A DNA stretch of 64,000 nt from Buddleja alternifolia. Taxonomy: Eukaryota > Streptophyta > Magnoliopsida > Lamiales > Scrophulariaceae. Position numbers and translations under genes: made by a program. A model generated the notes under the pieces. It searched no databases and had not been told where the DNA came from. It worked only from the letters and a program-made list of their open reading frames with translations. Positions 47,546 through 59,792 of the stretch are shown here, piece after piece. The number at the start of each line of letters is the position of its first letter. Within the stretch, counting starts at the first letter, position 1. The stretch lies in NCBI GenBank assembly GCA_019426215.1, contig CM033393.1, positions 49,230,645-49,294,644 on the forward strand. The letters run 5' to 3'.

Positions 47546-50334
47546 ATGGCAGAGGCTCGACCTCCATTGAAGAATCATCTCTACTTGGCAGAGTGGTCTC
47601 AAGAGGTTTCCATGAACAAGGCGACGAAGGCGTGGGCTTTGCGGACTTCACACCATCGTCAATCGAAGGAGTCTCCTGTATTGCCGACGCTCGGGAGACG
47701 CATTATCGAGGGCAAGACGAAGTGTGACATTGATGATCTCCAATCCCTTGGCGAATTCCACTACACCAAAGGCTATTGGGAGTGGACGGAGGACGTGCTA
47801 AACCGATGCGAAGATAAGCTGCGAGCAGCGAAGATATACGACCCTGTCTATGCTTCATTATTCACATATGACCGGAACTCCAACATTCTCCAAGCCTTCA
47901 CCGAGGCATGGTGCCCACTCACGAACACATTGCTGACTTCCAATGGCGAACTGTCGATATCTTTGTGGGATTTGCACACCCTTTCAGGCCTTCCTCTGAC
48001 GGGAGTTCTATATGACGAAGTCGTCCCCAACGCTGTGGAGCTCACTGGTACTGACGAGAAGGGGGTTAGATATGCACATCGCTATTGTAAACATCTATTC
48101 CATGCTTACCACATACTCCTAGGAAGCGCTGAAGAAGATCATCATTCCCGAGTGCCTATCGACAAATGGGTGAGATTTTGGTCCAAGAAGAAGGTGAAGT
48201 ATTCTAAAGTTCCTCCGCGTGAAGAAAGAAGGACGTCTCGCCGCCCCAGACCGACCCACAACCCTCTTGGTGATTTTGGCCCTCACGAGAACTGGTCATC
48301 TGCAGAAGAGTTGTCATTTACCAAGTTTGATATCAGGGGTCCTCAGAAGGAAGAGGCATATTTGGCGGCCTTTTTAGCATGTTGGCTCTGCACATTCGTC
48401 CTTCCGGTGAGAGATGTTAATTACATCCGTCCAAGCACATTCAAAATGGCGAGCATAATGGCGAGCAGTCAGAAAGTCAGCTTGGCTGTCCCCGTCCTAG
48501 CTAGCATCTACCGTGGATTGAATATCCTCTCCAACTCTCCACGACCATATCGCGCAGACTCTTTCTTCCCAATCCATTTCGTCTATGCTTGGCTAGCACA
48601 CTACTTCAAGACCCATCATCGAGTTTGGCAGGGATTACGCGGCCCTAAGATGGTAGAGTTCTCTGGTGAAGGAGGCGCAAAGTATTACGATCCTCGAGAG
48701 GCGCGTAAGAAGATCCATAAAGGAGAGTTTGTCTCTTTGACTTGCAACATGGTCACAAAGAACAAGGATTTCTTATTTGTTGATAATGGCAACGGAGAAG
48801 AATTTGAGCAAGATTACTTCATCTCCATTCGGTCTAGTTATCTTCCTTTAAGGCAAGGCGAAAAATTTATCATCGAGCCTTACAGTCCGCATAGGTTCAG
48901 CCGGCAGTTTGGGTATTACCAAGAGGTGCCTGGGGTTATCAAAGAAGATGTCCGCACTACTACATTAGAGGAAGGGTTTCGCTTATGGCGGGTGTGCATC
49001 ATATCTAAATCTTCTTCTAGAGCGTGGCTTCCTTCCATGCCCCCTCAAGCTAAAAAATACACTTCAAGAGATTACAAGAAATGGTGGGCTCAGACTCACG
49101 GGAGTTATCTTGATGACAACATTGCGAGGCTTATCACTTTGAAGTTAAGCAATGATCCACTTGAATGCAAAGGAAGTGATGAAAGGGATGCCCCACTTGA
49201 TGATGACACGAACATTCCTCTGCGTCCACATCTTCCTTCTCTTGTGGTCAAAGGTCCTACAAAATCTGATATTGTTGAGGCAAGCAAGAGAAAGAGCACT
49301 TCACTCAATTTGGATGATAGTGAAAGTAGTAATGTAGAGCGCCATTGGAAGAGGACTAAAAAGGATCACAAGTCTTCGGAACCAATTAACATCGAAACGG
49401 AATGTGGCGTTTTAGGTCATCCTCAATCTGCAGAGAACTTTGCTGAACAGGTTATTCTTTATGTCTCTAATTTAAGCCCCTCTGCCCTTTTTTTTTTTTT
49501 TTTTTTTTTTAGGAATAAAATCAAATGTCAGCCTTCTAATATTCTTCTCTCCTCTTTCAGTTGGAAGAAATTCTAGAAATTGAAGATGAGGCATCTCAGG
49601 GTAGTCAAGGGTCGATTGTAGGCCCTAATGTGTTGAACACTATTTCTCAAGCTAGCAAGCAGGTCCCCGAGGAAATGTCTAAACCAGTTGCGAATAAACA
49701 AAGGCCACATCGTGCCGAAGCTTCAGTGTTCGAAGGAAACAAGTTCGTGCTCAATCATCAGAAAATATATCTTCAGACTACATGGAACGATCTTCGCAAG
49801 CGGCTATCTGATACGCCAATTGATTCCATCTCCGAGATGAAAGATGAAGTTCAAATTGTGATTGAGTCAATGAAGAGCTTCAACTGTTTTGATATTTCTC
49901 ATGTGGAAGTATTACTGACAATCCTTTTTGACAAAGCCGCTGCATATGATGAGGCAAAGTCAACATCCTCTGAAGGGATATCCAAAGAACACTTCGAGCA
50001 ACAATTAAATGAAGCCAAAAATCATCTTCATGAAGCCCATACTAGAGAAGGCAAAGAGGCTACCCATGTTCAATCTACAAAGGACGAGTTGGGCCTTATT
50101 AAGAAGCAAATTGGGGAATTGAAACGACGCCGAAAGCGTTTGAATGCATCATTGCAACGACAAGAACAACTTCTTCATAGTGCTCAACATGACGTTCGTG
50201 AATTTGAAGGAAAAATAGCTGATATTGAATCTACTCCTCAGTTGGGCAATGAAGCCATGGATAATTTGAAGACTTCACTAGCTCATCTAGAAGCCGCTAA
50301 AGAGGAAATAGAGAACTTGAACCCCTTCGTTTGA
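47546..50334 (+). CDS. Plant mobile domain protein with coiled-coil tail, antisense gene in the retrotransposon, 892 aa
   Basis: Exon 1 47546-49450 and exon 2 49561-50334 join in phase (635 + 257 codons) across a 110-bp GT-AG intron (AACAG|GTTATT...CTTTCAG|TTGG). Residues ~95-450 are a plant mobile domain (PMD): WCPLTNTLLTSNGELSISLWD, then LSGLPLTG and YDEVVPN. The middle (~500-630) is charged with K/R clusters. Residues ~790-880 are rich in heptads of E, K, R and L, a coiled coil. PMDs occur in the host proteins MAIN/MAIL1 and in plant transposons; the element's own use is unknown. The start chosen is the first ATG after an in-frame stop. Another in-frame ATG at 47423 (MVFFKDTSSPSGDQ) is cut off by TAA at 47492-47494, so the protein may have lost ~41 N-terminal residues. 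It faces pol tail to tail. Confidence 0.88.
49451..49560 (+). other. Intron of the antisense PMD gene
   Basis: 110 bp, with donor GTTATT, acceptor CTCTTTCAG and a ~22-base T run inside. Removal keeps phase and avoids stops. The signals work only on the plus strand, so they argue for a separate plus-strand transcript. Confidence 0.85.
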
Positions 50335-50917
50335 GCTTCTTCATAAAGATTTCTTTTCCTTTTTTTTCTTTTCCGTTGCCCCCATGTTATAAACATCATT
50401 GTTTTTGATATTGCGTAATAAAACTTCTCCATTTTTCATGTTGCAACTGTTTGAATGTGTTCACTTTCTTTATTGCTCATTTCTTTTGACTTTTAGCATT
50501 CTACACAAACAACATAATTTATTTCGCAATAATGACTGGACTTAGAAAAGTCTAAGTTGCCTACGTACCCTAATAAAAGGGATCAAGTCATAACGTAGTT
50601 CAAGGACAAAACAATTCGATTTTGGGGGGGGGGTGCCGTACACAGTTTATACTCATGCGGGCCAGGAGTATCCATTGCTTAACCACCCTGAACTAGGTGG
50701 AGTATTTAATATTTAACCACATGTAATACCTATAGTGGGATAAATGAGCAGTTTTACCACATGCATTTAACAATTGGTGGGGTTTAATAGTTTAACCACA
50801 TATATTACCATTGGTGGGTACCGTACACAGTTTAAACTCATGCGGGTCAGGAGTAACATGTAGTTTATGCTCGTACGTCAAGGAGCGCTTTTTTTTTTTT
50901 TTTTTTTTGGCAGGACC
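50335..50917. other. Spacer between convergent PMD and pol genes
   Basis: 583 bp without coding content. GTACACAGTTTAWACTCATGCGGG occurs twice (~50,637 and ~50,821) in inexact direct repeats with ACCACAT-containing words between. A T run (~50,890) and a G run (~50,625) flank it. It probably holds the 3' ends of both genes. Confidence 0.55.
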
Positions 50918-53900
50918 TCAAGCATAGTAGCGTTTTAGGAACTTTCCGTTGATCGGGCCAATCCTTAAACCATCTTCTGCTACTAATTTGTATGCGCCAT
51001 TTGTGTATACTTCCTTGACAACATAAGGACCATCCCATTTTGATGTAAACTTATTTCCAGTTCGATGGGTGGTGATGATCGGCCTTCTCACAGCGAGTAC
51101 CAAGTCACCAACTTGGAAAGAGCGTACTCGCACCTTCTTATTGAACGACTTTGAAAGACGAGCTTGATAACACTCCAGTCGTTGTTGTGCTTCTAGTCTT
51201 TTCTCATCCAAAGCCTCCAACTCCTCAAGGCGTAGACGAGCGTTTTCCTCTTCAGTAAGCCCTTCTTGCACGGCTATCCTCAAAGATGGGATTTGTTGTT
51301 CGAGAGGAACGATAGCTTCTACTCCGTAAACTAATGCATAAGGAGTTGCTTGGGTAGGAGTCCTAAAAGTGGTTCTATAAGCCCACAAAGCTTCTCCAAT
51401 TCTTTCGTGCCAATCTCGTTTCGACTTCCCAATCACTTTCTTCAACAAATTACACAAAGTTTTATTGAATGCTTCAGCAAGGCCGTTTGCGGCGGCATTG
51501 TACATTGATGATTTCCTTTGCTTGAAGTTGAACTTTTGGCACAACTTGTCTATCAGAGTGTTGGAAAATGGCTTTCCATTATCAGTGACTATATACCGAG
51601 GGACCCCATATCGATATATGATGTTGATGCGTATGAAATCAGCGACATTCTCTTTCTTGACTTCCTTGAGGGGTACCGCTTCGGCCCATTTTGAGAAATA
51701 GTCAGTTGCAGCTAAGATGTACAAATGTCCGGCGGAGGACTTCGTCATAGGTCCAACAACATCCAAGCCCCAAGCATCAAAAGGCCAGGAAGCGACAGTA
51801 GGGTGTAATGGCTCAGGCGGTTGATGAATGAAATTTGCATGAAATTGACATGCTTGACATTTCTGCGCAAAATCCATACAGTCTTTGACCATTGTGGGCC
51901 AGTAGTAACCCATCCTTTTTATACGAAAGTGCAACTTCGGGCCTGACTGATGAGCGCCACATACTCCAGAATGAGCTTCTTCCATGGCTTGTACGGCTTC
52001 ATCATCATTTAAGCAGCGTAGAAAGATCCCATCAAACGAGCGCCTATAAAGCGTGCCTTTATAGTAAATGAAGCGTGCCGCTCGGCGCCGAACATCGATT
52101 CTTTGGCGTGGATCACTAGGCAACCTTTCATACTTCAAATAATCCACGAGCGATTGCCTCCAATCTTCTTTCTCCGTCTCTAACACTTCGATAGTGTAAT
52201 TCTCTTCTTCATCAAAATTCTCATCCTCAAAGATTGGCGGAATGACCCAACTTCTACATATTGGCACGCGAGCTTCATTCCCAGGTATGGTGAGCGTAGA
52301 AGCAAGTTTTGCTAATGCATCAGCCTGTTTGTTGTTTTTCCTCGGCACATGCTCAACCGTCACATCCCCTAGCCATCCGATGAGTCGTTTTGCGTAATTG
52401 AAGTAGGGGAGTAAGTCGGCTTTCTTTACTTCGTATGATCCTTCTAAATGATTCACCACCAATTTGGAATCTCCAAACACTTTGAGGTGTAGTTGCTTTA
52501 TATCCACTGCCATCTCTAACCCAAGGATCAGAGCTTGATATTCAGCAACGTTATTTGAGCAGTTTTCAGCCAGAGTGAAGGAGTATGGTAACACTTCTCC
52601 ATCAGAGGTGATAAACACTACTCCAGCGCCAGCTCCTTCTCTATGAGAAGCTCCATCAAAATACATCTTCCAAGGGGAAGCAACTTCAACCAGTAGAACG
52701 TCTTCGTCGGGTAAATCATCAGATAGCTCCCATTCGGCGGGAATTGGATGATCAGCCAAAAAGTCAGCAAGGACTTGCCCCTTCACAGCCTTTTGAGGAA
52801 CATAGACAATCTCAAATTGTTGCAATTGAAGGTACCACCTCGCAAGTCTGTCGGAGAGCACCGGTTTCGACATCACATACTTTAGTGGGTTTGCCTTTGA
52901 AACAAGACGAATAATGTGCGCTTGGAAGTAATGTTTTAACTTTTGGATGGCGAAGATAAGAGCCAAGCAAATCTTTTCAATTGGTGAGTATTTTATCTCG
53001 TTTGGCATCATCACCCTACTCAAGTAGTATAAAGCGCTCTCTTTCCCGTGATCATTCTCTTGTGCGAGCAAGGCCCCTACAGAACGTTCTTGAGCAGCAA
53101 TGTAAAGAATTAATGGGCGTCCCGGGATCGGTGCAACCAGCACGAGTGACTTCATCAAATATGCTTTTATGCTTTTAAAGGCATTTTTGCAAGCTTCATC
53201 CCATTCGAATGGAACACCTTTCTTCATGAGGCGACTAAAAGGTTGACATCGACCGGCTAAATTTGAAATAAACCTTCGAAGATATGCTAGCTTCCCCTGC
53301 AAGCTCTTGAGGTCATGAATATTTCGGGGTTCAGGCATTTTTGAGATTGCATCAATTTTTGCTTGTTCGATTTCTATGCCTCGATGCCGAACAATGAATC
53401 CAAGAAACTTCCCCGATGTCACGCCAAATGCGCATTTTAGAGGATTCATCTTTAGTTGATATCTTCGTAAGCGTTCAAAAACCTTTCTTAGGTCCGCGAG
53501 ATGATGTACTCGCCTTTTAGACTTCACAACCAAGTCATCGACATAGCACTCCACATTTTTATGGAGCATGTCATCAAAGATCTTTTGCATGGCCCTTTGA
53601 TACGTTGCTCCGGCATTCTTTAGTCCGAATGGCATCACTTTATAGCAATATATACCTTTTGGGGTACGAAATGCCGTTAACTCTTCATCCTTTGGTGCCA
53701 TGCGTATTTGATTATATCCAGATGACCCATCCATGAAAGATAGAGCTTCGTGGCCAGTAGTGGCATCAATCATGAGTTCAGCGATAGGCAACGGGAAGTC
53801 ATCTTTGGGACATGCTCCGTTGAGGTCCCTAAAGTCTACGCACACTCGGATTTGTCCATTTTTCTTTCTCACTGGAACGATGCTCGAAATCCATGTCGGG

Positions 53901-56900
53901 TATTTGACTTCACGGATGAAGCCGACTTCAATGAGTTTGTTTACCTCCATTTCAATTAAAGGGACCAACTCGGGTCGAAATCGACGTTGAGCTTGCTTGA
54001 TAGGACGAGCCCCTTTTCTTATTGATAGATGATGGACCGATACCTTTGGATCTAGGCCGGGCATTTCTTTGTACGACCATGCGAATACGTCTTTGAACTC
54101 ATGTAGCAACTCGATATAGGCTTCTTCTTCGTCCACAGTTAGTAAAGCACTTATGTAGATTGGCCTAATATTGTCGACATCACCGAGGTTAATCTCTTTC
54201 AATTCGTCGACCGTGGCTTTGACACCTTCTTCAAGTTCAGGTGGCGCCATCTCTGCGTCTTCTTCTTCTTCAATGTAGTCTCCCTCTCTTGAAGTGATGT
54301 GATATGATGACGCCACACTCTCTTTATCATCCTTATCATCGCACTGGACTTGAGTGAAGACTATAGTTTGCCATTTAGCCTTCAAGACTTTACCACATGA
54401 TATAGTCAAATCGGTGCGTCCCATGCGAGACGGTATCAGGCTACGAAGGTTTGTAGTGGCATGTGATTCACTGACTTTGCTAAAGTGCTTCGACCTTTTC
54501 AAGACGCCCAACCTCCGTTTATCGTTTCTCTTGTTGCCATTTTTCATTGGAGGATCAAGTTTTTCAAAGACGGATATGCGTCGCGTCCTTTTTCCACTCT
54601 CGTCAAAGACATCCTCTGTTGAGGACAATGCTTCTTCACTCACATGGTTGCTACTAGCTCTTTTTATTGCGATGCGAATTGGGTTTTGGGGAACAAACCC
54701 AAGACCGGTTCGAGGGCTCTGAATAGCGTGCCCACTTTCTCTAAGCATTCTCTGAGTAGCATTGAGTCCATGAACTTGTTCACCAGAGATTTCTGGAGGG
54801 AGTTTTCCCAAAACGGAGCCTTCCTTTGGATTGTACCCTACCTTGGTAAGGAGTTTGTAAGTCTTTGGATCAAAGAACTTGTCGGTATGGATTTCTCCGT
54901 GTTCTTTTTCGACACCTTCAATCGGACGGACAAATCCTTCGAGCGGTGGATGAATTGGTTTGTCCACATCAAGTCTCGTCATAGGTAGTATCAATTCTTC
55001 CCATGACTCAGATTTAACGGGAGGCGATTCGGCTTTTGAGTGACTTTCACCGCCGGAATGTTGAGTATCATTTGCCTCACCCCTCGTAGTTTGTTGATTT
55101 TTTTTCTTTGGCTTCTCGTCAAGTGAAGTTTCCACCTTCATGGTCTTTGGTCCTTCAAGGTAATATTTAGCATCTGCGTAATGCGACTCAGCTTCAGTGA
55201 AGGGTTTATCATCGGCAAGCACTTTCTTTACTATCCCCTCTTGGCAATACTTGAAGCACTGATGCCAAGTCGAAGGGACCACACCATTCTCATGCAACCA
55301 AGGTCGTCCAAGAAGCATGTTGTAAGAGGTTTTAGCATCTATAACATGGAACAATGCATTCGACGACATCTCTCCCATCATCAGCTTCATCCTTATGATG
55401 CCGACAGCTCTTTGTCCCCCTTGGTTGAAGCCTTGGATCATCAGACGACTACTAGCAAGTTCGTCAGCAGAAATCCCCAATTTTCTCAACGTGTGTAAAG
55501 GTAGAATGTTGACTGCAGACCCTCCATCAACCAAAACTCTATTAACTCTTTGCTCATGAGTGTAGCAAGTGACAAATAATGGCCTATTATGAGGATTGGA
55601 TCCGAGTAATAGATCTTCATCCGTAAAAGCGATTGTTGACAAACAGTGATCAACAGATGGCCCTACCTCAGACAAACTATCTTCGCTTGGCGGGATTTCT
55701 TGTTCATGTGTTGCATTACATAAGAGATAGTTATCGTCATTAATCTCTTCACAAGCGCTCCATTCGGCGTCTTCACCTATCATAACCTTAAATGACCCAA
55801 AGGTGACAGAGACAACGTTGGCAGTTACGTTATCTTCTTCGAGAGATATCTTTCCTTGACGAGCTAGTTGCATCACTTTGTCTTTGAATATGAAACAGTC
55901 GTGAATTGGGTGCCCAACTAGGCGATGGTACTTGCAATATTTTGGATCATCTATACGCCCGGCTTCCTCCGGTCGTTTCATCGTAGGTAGATCGATGAGA
56001 TTCGCATTGAGCAAGTCATCAAATATTCCAGAGACATCGGAGTCGAGGAACGGGTATTGCTTCGCTTGCATTTCTTTCAGAGTTGATCTTCTTTGCACTT
56101 GATCTTGCGAAGCATCTTTCTTTCCGTCGTTCTTATCATTTGTCTTGCCTCGTAACTTGATTGGTGCTGTATTCACCGCCATAGACTCTTTGTTTGGAGC
56201 TTTGGAAAATGATTTACCCCCTTTCTTGAACTCTTGTTTCTCTACGACCTTTTGAGGGTCTTGAATGGGTGGTCCCCCAATTCCACTTGATGACATACTC
56301 AGCTCCATATCATGTGCTCGGGTGGCTAGTTCTTCAAACGTCTTAGGTTGAATCCCTTGAAGGATGTACCGAAGACCCCAATGCATCCCCTGGATGCACA
56401 TCTCTATAGCTGATGCTTCAGATAAACGATCCTTGCAATTGAGGCTTAAATTCCTCCAACGATTTATATAATCAATGACGGCCTCTTCTTTCCACTGGCG
56501 AGAGTTAGTGAGCTCTACCATGCTGACAGTCCTCCTGGTGCTATAGAAGCGGTTGAGGAATTCATGCTCCAGTTGTCCCCAACTATCAATTGATCCGGCT
56601 TCCAAGTCTGTGTACCAATCGAATGCATTCCCTTTTAATGACCGGACGAATTGCTTGACGAGATAGTCTCCGTAAGTCCCAGCATTGTTATACGTTTCAA
56701 TGAAATGGGCTACATGTTGCTTTGGGTTGCCCAAGCCTTCGAATTGATGGAATTTGGGAGGTTGGTAACCATTTGGCATCTTGAGTCTATCAATTCTCTG
56801 GGTATATGGTTTCGCGTAAGCCAAAGATGACTTGGAACTTCCATCGAGTTTATCTTTGATAGTCCCCATGATAAACTCCTTCAGCTGGTCAATGGGGATC

Positions 56901-57406
56901 AATCCATCGGACGATACTTGAAACTCTTCAATGGGAGATTTCTCGTTTCTCTTCGATTGTTGCTCTTCAGATGTTTCAGCTTCATCACGGATTTCAGGTT
57001 GTTTTCCTTGTGCGCGACTAGCCTCACTATTATCCAGTCTATTCATCAATTTTGAGATTTGAGAGTCTTGTTCTTGCATATGCTTGGCAAATCCCTCGAT
57101 GATCTTTGTCAAGTTGGTCATTTGTTCTTCCAGAGTTGTAGCGTTTGTCACCATGACAGGAGCTATGTTTGAAGTAAACGAGTAACTTGATGTTGACCGA
57201 GGGGAAGTCGGAAGAGATTCATCACCATCGCGTATATTGCTGAGGTGATGCAACTCCTTTTCAACAGATCCGAGGAAATGAGTCGACTCAGAAGATGTTT
57301 GAAGTCTTTTGGACATGCTCCTCGTCACGACGCCGACGCTATCGACCGTAGCACTCGAAGAAATTGAAGTGGCGATTTGGAACGATGCATTCTTCAGAGT
57401 AGTCAT
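50918..57406 (-). CDS. Gag-pol polyprotein of the Tat element, ~2162 aa
   Basis: One uninterrupted frame from ATG (57406-57404) to TGA (50920-50918). In order: retrotransposon gag domain (DNA ~56,780-56,350); Cys/His cluster [14 protein letters not shown] (~55,930-55,890); aspartic protease VDGGSAVN (~55,525); a GLGF G-patch-like stretch (~54,700); reverse transcriptase with [11 protein letters not shown] and catalytic YVDD (53545-53534); RNase H (~53,100-52,880); a second RNase H starting [10 protein letters not shown] (~52,670-52,300); integrase with HHCC zinc finger, DDE residues in LDVVG (~51,770), VTDNG (~51,590) and GLAEAFNK (~51,480), and a C-terminal module. No stop or frameshift was seen, so the element is potentially autonomous. 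An upstream non-ATG start in the LTR/PBS region is possible but unlikely. Confidence 0.96.
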   Translation of the reverse strand: MTTLKNASFQIATSISSSATVDSVGVVTRSMSKRLQTSSESTHFLGSVEKELHHLSNIRDGDESLPTSPRSTSSYSFTSNIAPVMVTNATTLEEQMTNLTKIIEGFAKHMQEQDSQISKLMNRLDNSEASRAQGKQPEIRDEAETSEEQQSKRNEKSPIEEFQVSSDGLIPIDQLKEFIMGTIKDKLDGSSKSSLAYAKPYTQRIDRLKMPNGYQPPKFHQFEGLGNPKQHVAHFIETYNNAGTYGDYLVKQFVRSLKGNAFDWYTDLEAGSIDSWGQLEHEFLNRFYSTRRTVSMVELTNSRQWKEEAVIDYINRWRNLSLNCKDRLSEASAIEMCIQGMHWGLRYILQGIQPKTFEELATRAHDMELSMSSSGIGGPPIQDPQKVVEKQEFKKGGKSFSKAPNKESMAVNTAPIKLRGKTNDKNDGKKDASQDQVQRRSTLKEMQAKQYPFLDSDVSGIFDDLLNANLIDLPTMKRPEEAGRIDDPKYCKYHRLVGHPIHDCFIFKDKVMQLARQGKISLEEDNVTANVVSVTFGSFKVMIGEDAEWSACEEINDDNYLLCNATHEQEIPPSEDSLSEVGPSVDHCLSTIAFTDEDLLLGSNPHNRPLFVTCYTHEQRVNRVLVDGGSAVNILPLHTLRKLGISADELASSRLMIQGFNQGGQRAVGIIRMKLMMGEMSSNALFHVIDAKTSYNMLLGRPWLHENGVVPSTWHQCFKYCQEGIVKKVLADDKPFTEAESHYADAKYYLEGPKTMKVETSLDEKPKKKNQQTTRGEANDTQHSGGESHSKAESPPVKSESWEELILPMTRLDVDKPIHPPLEGFVRPIEGVEKEHGEIHTDKFFDPKTYKLLTKVGYNPKEGSVLGKLPPEISGEQVHGLNATQRMLRESGHAIQSPRTGLGFVPQNPIRIAIKRASSNHVSEEALSSTEDVFDESGKRTRRISVFEKLDPPMKNGNKRNDKRRLGVLKRSKHFSKVSESHATTNLRSLIPSRMGRTDLTISCGKVLKAKWQTIVFTQVQCDDKDDKESVASSYHITSREGDYIEEEEDAEMAPPELEEGVKATVDELKEINLGDVDNIRPIYISALLTVDEEEAYIELLHEFKDVFAWSYKEMPGLDPKVSVHHLSIRKGARPIKQAQRRFRPELVPLIEMEVNKLIEVGFIREVKYPTWISSIVPVRKKNGQIRVCVDFRDLNGACPKDDFPLPIAELMIDATTGHEALSFMDGSSGYNQIRMAPKDEELTAFRTPKGIYCYKVMPFGLKNAGATYQRAMQKIFDDMLHKNVECYVDDLVVKSKRRVHHLADLRKVFERLRRYQLKMNPLKCAFGVTSGKFLGFIVRHRGIEIEQAKIDAISKMPEPRNIHDLKSLQGKLAYLRRFISNLAGRCQPFSRLMKKGVPFEWDEACKNAFKSIKAYLMKSLVLVAPIPGRPLILYIAAQERSVGALLAQENDHGKESALYYLSRVMMPNEIKYSPIEKICLALIFAIQKLKHYFQAHIIRLVSKANPLKYVMSKPVLSDRLARWYLQLQQFEIVYVPQKAVKGQVLADFLADHPIPAEWELSDDLPDEDVLLVEVASPWKMYFDGASHREGAGAGVVFITSDGEVLPYSFTLAENCSNNVAEYQALILGLEMAVDIKQLHLKVFGDSKLVVNHLEGSYEVKKADLLPYFNYAKRLIGWLGDVTVEHVPRKNNKQADALAKLASTLTIPGNEARVPICRSWVIPPIFEDENFDEEENYTIEVLETEKEDWRQSLVDYLKYERLPSDPRQRIDVRRRAARFIYYKGTLYRRSFDGIFLRCLNDDEAVQAMEEAHSGVCGAHQSGPKLHFRIKRMGYYWPTMVKDCMDFAQKCQACQFHANFIHQPPEPLHPTVASWPFDAWGLDVVGPMTKSSAGHLYILAATDYFSKWAEAVPLKEVKKENVADFIRINIIYRYGVPRYIVTDNGKPFSNTLIDKLCQKFNFKQRKSSMYNAAANGLAEAFNKTLCNLLKKVIGKSKRDWHERIGEALWAYRTTFRTPTQATPYALVYGVEAIVPLEQQIPSLRIAVQEGLTEEENARLRLEELEALDEKRLEAQQRLECYQARLSKSFNKKVRVRSFQVGDLVLAVRRPIITTHRTGNKFTSKWDGPYVVKEVYTNGAYKLVAEDGLRIGPINGKFLKRYYA

Positions 57407-57455
57407 TGTGAAACTTTGAACTTTTGATGAAGTGAAGAGATGAGAGGTAGAGATC

Positions 57456-57473
57456 GTCCCACTGGGCGTGCCA
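57456..57473 (-). other. Primer-binding site of the Tat element
   Basis: On the minus strand TGGCACGCCCAGTGGGAC begins five bases after the 5' LTR. This is a common primer site in plant Ty3/Gypsy elements. I do not assign the tRNA. Confidence 0.8.
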
Positions 57474-57478
57474 AAATT

Positions 57479-58401
57479 TGTAAACAACAAATTTTAAGTC
57501 TGCAATTTAACAAACAAGAAAATGTTGTACAAAATATATTAATTGAATCAAACGATTTAATGAGTACAAATCTCTAATTATTTATCCTCTGATTCTTCAC
57601 TTCAAGAACTTGATCTTCGGGATTTGAAATTTTGAAGGAGGAGCTTGTGCTTTGATCTCCTTCGAACTTGATTTAATCTTCTAATAACGTTACTTCGAGG
57701 ACTTTGCGCCTTATCTCGAATCAAGCGTTATGATTTGATGAAGATCAACGGTGGATTTGAAGTTTTGATTTCTTGTGGAATCGACTTGAATTTCTATAAC
57801 GTTAATTCGCGGGCTTAGCACCTTAATCACGAATCGAACGCTAAGATTTGATGAGTTTTGCCACGAACTTCTTGAATATCGCCTAGAACGCCGTGGATCT
57901 CCTTGAACTTGATGAGCTTGAGTTGAGAGAATTCTTCAAGACTTCTTCAATGCTTCTTTTGCTCAAATGCACTTGTGAATTGGTGAATTGGTGCATGAAT
58001 CCTTGAATTTGAACCCCTATTTATAACTGTAGGGGTGGAAGACTTTCCATAATCACCATGATTTGATTGGCAATCACTACCATATTTAAGTGATTGATTT
58101 GATTTAATCATGATTAAATTGCCCCAAATATGTGCTTTGATGGCAATTTATCATATTTACCAAAAGAAGATGGCAATCATCATTTAATTTGAAAGACATG
58201 ATTTAATGTTGCCATACTTATGTTTCTTTTGCCACATGGCATTTCGTGATTGGCCATAAAATATATATTTAAATATCATTTATTCAACTATTTAATCTAG
58301 GGATAAAATTTATTAAATCCTTAAATATAAATAAATGAATTTATATGATATTAAATTACACGTGTCGTCATTTAATTGGCTGTGAAATTTAATTGTCTAC
58401 A
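57479..58401 (-). repeat. 5' LTR of the Tat element
   Basis: 923 bp and nearly identical to the 3' LTR. The same TATA box in a 7-bp inverted repeat lies at ~58,013-58,036. Confidence 0.95.
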
Positions 58402-58711
58402 GGGGTCTTTACTTAATATTAATTCCGAATGAGGAGAAAACAAAAGGAATTGTACTAGCAGTATTCAATTCTTGTGCACAATGACGAAACACTTTCTGCT
58501 ACATGAATTGGTATGCAATTTCTTTGCAATCAAGCAGTTACGACCTATAGAGTGGGGGAAACTATCTTTTACTCTTTTCTTTATGTTTCTTGTCAACATA
58601 TGCATCAAAAAAAATTTATATGTTATTATGAACAAATGCAAGATGTGCGATACATAAATAATCAGGTAAAAGAGAAACACAATCTTAATTAGCGAGTTAA
58701 TAGAAAGTGTT

Positions 58712-58761
58712 ACACCGAATAACCATTTTTTTTTTTTTTTGAGGAACACCGAATAACCATT
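58712..58761 (-). mobile_element. 18-bp poly(A) insertion with 16-bp target duplication
   Basis: ACACCGAATAACCATT occurs at 58712-58727 and 58746-58761. Between them are only a T run and GAGGA. On the minus strand this reads TCCTC plus poly(A). It looks like an extremely 5'-truncated, target-primed insertion from a LINE or SINE event. Confidence 0.7.
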
Positions 58762-59028
58762 AAGTAGCAAAGAATTTGGATAAAATAGAGGTTATATTTG
58801 TAATTTATATACATAAAAAATAGCATTCAATCGGAAGTATATATCATGAATGGGACATGACATTGCAGGAGATGAGATGATTTGGACTACTGCTCCGTCA
58901 AATTTGAATGTTTTGTTAAGTGATGATGTTATTTAGACTTTGAGTCTAGTCGATTGTACCAAAAAAATAAAAAAAATATATCTTGAATTTCAATAATTTA
59001 ATCTTCCAATAAAAAGAAGTAATTTTAT

Positions 59029-59646
59029 CTAACAAAAGCTATTCTGCATAAATTTTACAAACTCATCAAAATCTACCCTTCCATCTCCATTATCATCAAA
59101 CACCCCAATCATTCTCCTACACTTGTCCATCTCCAATCCTTCCTTCAACCCCAGAGCACAAAGCACCCTCTTCAACTCCTCCGCATCAATAAAACCATCC
59201 CTATTACTATCAAACACTTCAAAAGCTTCCCTCACTTCATCCAAACTCGGATTTCTCTCTTCGAACATGTTGTACACATCCTCAGCGTCCAATTTGGTGG
59301 GAAAATCCGCTTCTCGATCGGTATCGGTATCGGTATCGCAAAACATTCCCAAGCTTGTTAAGACAATCTCCACGTCTCCAATCACCACAGTCTTCTTCTT
59401 CAGATGATGATGATGATCAACTCTCTTATCGTGTTCCGAATCGATATCCTTTCTTGCTGCATGATTTTTGGATGAGCCCATGATCATTAACTGAGATCGA
59501 AATCCCGAGAAAAAATTGTAAATTCTTTTCCTGTTGAAAAAGAGGAATTCGAGCAATCCCACGACAATAACAGAGATTTCAAAGCCACTTAAACTTAAGT
59601 AGGGTATGTACTTGATTGGGAATTGGTTTAGATAATTGAGAGTCAT
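59029..59646 (-). CDS. Calmodulin-like protein with N-terminal membrane segment (CML45/46-like), 205 aa
   Basis: A calcium sensor. It is intronless, like many CML genes. Residues ~20-37 (SGFEISVIVVGLLEFLFF) form a hydrophobic segment followed by a basic patch (NRKR), suggesting a membrane-anchored or targeted form. The middle is low complexity (HHHH, and DTDTDTD encoded by a CGATAC-type microsatellite). Two complete EF-hand loops are seen: DSNRDGFIDAEE (146-157) and DDNGDGRVDFDE (184-195), each with the expected acidic residues at positions 1 and 12. This layout fits the plant CML45/46 type, though the exact member is not assigned. A second Met at residue 56 (MGSSKN, with Gly-2) is an alternative start and would lack the membrane segment. 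Confidence 0.9.
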   Translation of the reverse strand: MTLNYLNQFPIKYIPYLSLSGFEISVIVVGLLEFLFFNRKRIYNFFSGFRSQLMIMGSSKNHAARKDIDSEHDKRVDHHHHLKKKTVVIGDVEIVLTSLGMFCDTDTDTDREADFPTKLDAEDVYNMFEERNPSLDEVREAFEVFDSNRDGFIDAEELKRVLCALGLKEGLEMDKCRRMIGVFDDNGDGRVDFDEFVKFMQNSFC

Positions 59647-59792
59647 GGCTAACGATATATATGTCTTTCGGTGAAAAAATTTGAGGAAAAAAATAAAGAG
59701 TTAATTTATTCTCTAGATGATGAGGGTTTGAGAGTTGCTGGATATGAATTGAAGAGTTAGGATGTGGAGGAGGTTTATATATATATAGACAT

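Larger units (their letters stand above)
44669..58401 (-). mobile_element. Ty3/Gypsy Tat-lineage retrotransposon with antisense PMD gene, 13.7 kb
   Basis: Two 923-bp LTRs (44669-45591 and 57479-58401), both TG...CA in plus orientation, are flanked by a perfect 5-bp duplication GGGGT (44664-44668 and 58402-58406). The sense direction is minus, so the 5' LTR is the right-hand one. I see about four differences between the LTRs (all transitions, ~99.6% identity): a very recent insertion. The primer-binding site is at 57456-57473 and the polypurine tract at ~45592-45607. A single gag-pro-pol frame is open. The dual RNase H (RH plus a second, archaeal-type RNase H) marks the Tat/Ogre branch. A second gene, antisense to pol, fills the space between pol and the 3' LTR. 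Confidence 0.96.

Noticed and set aside
53733..55498. Plus-strand ORFs of 69-122 codons across pol
   Set aside because: They are antisense shadows of the gag-pol frame.
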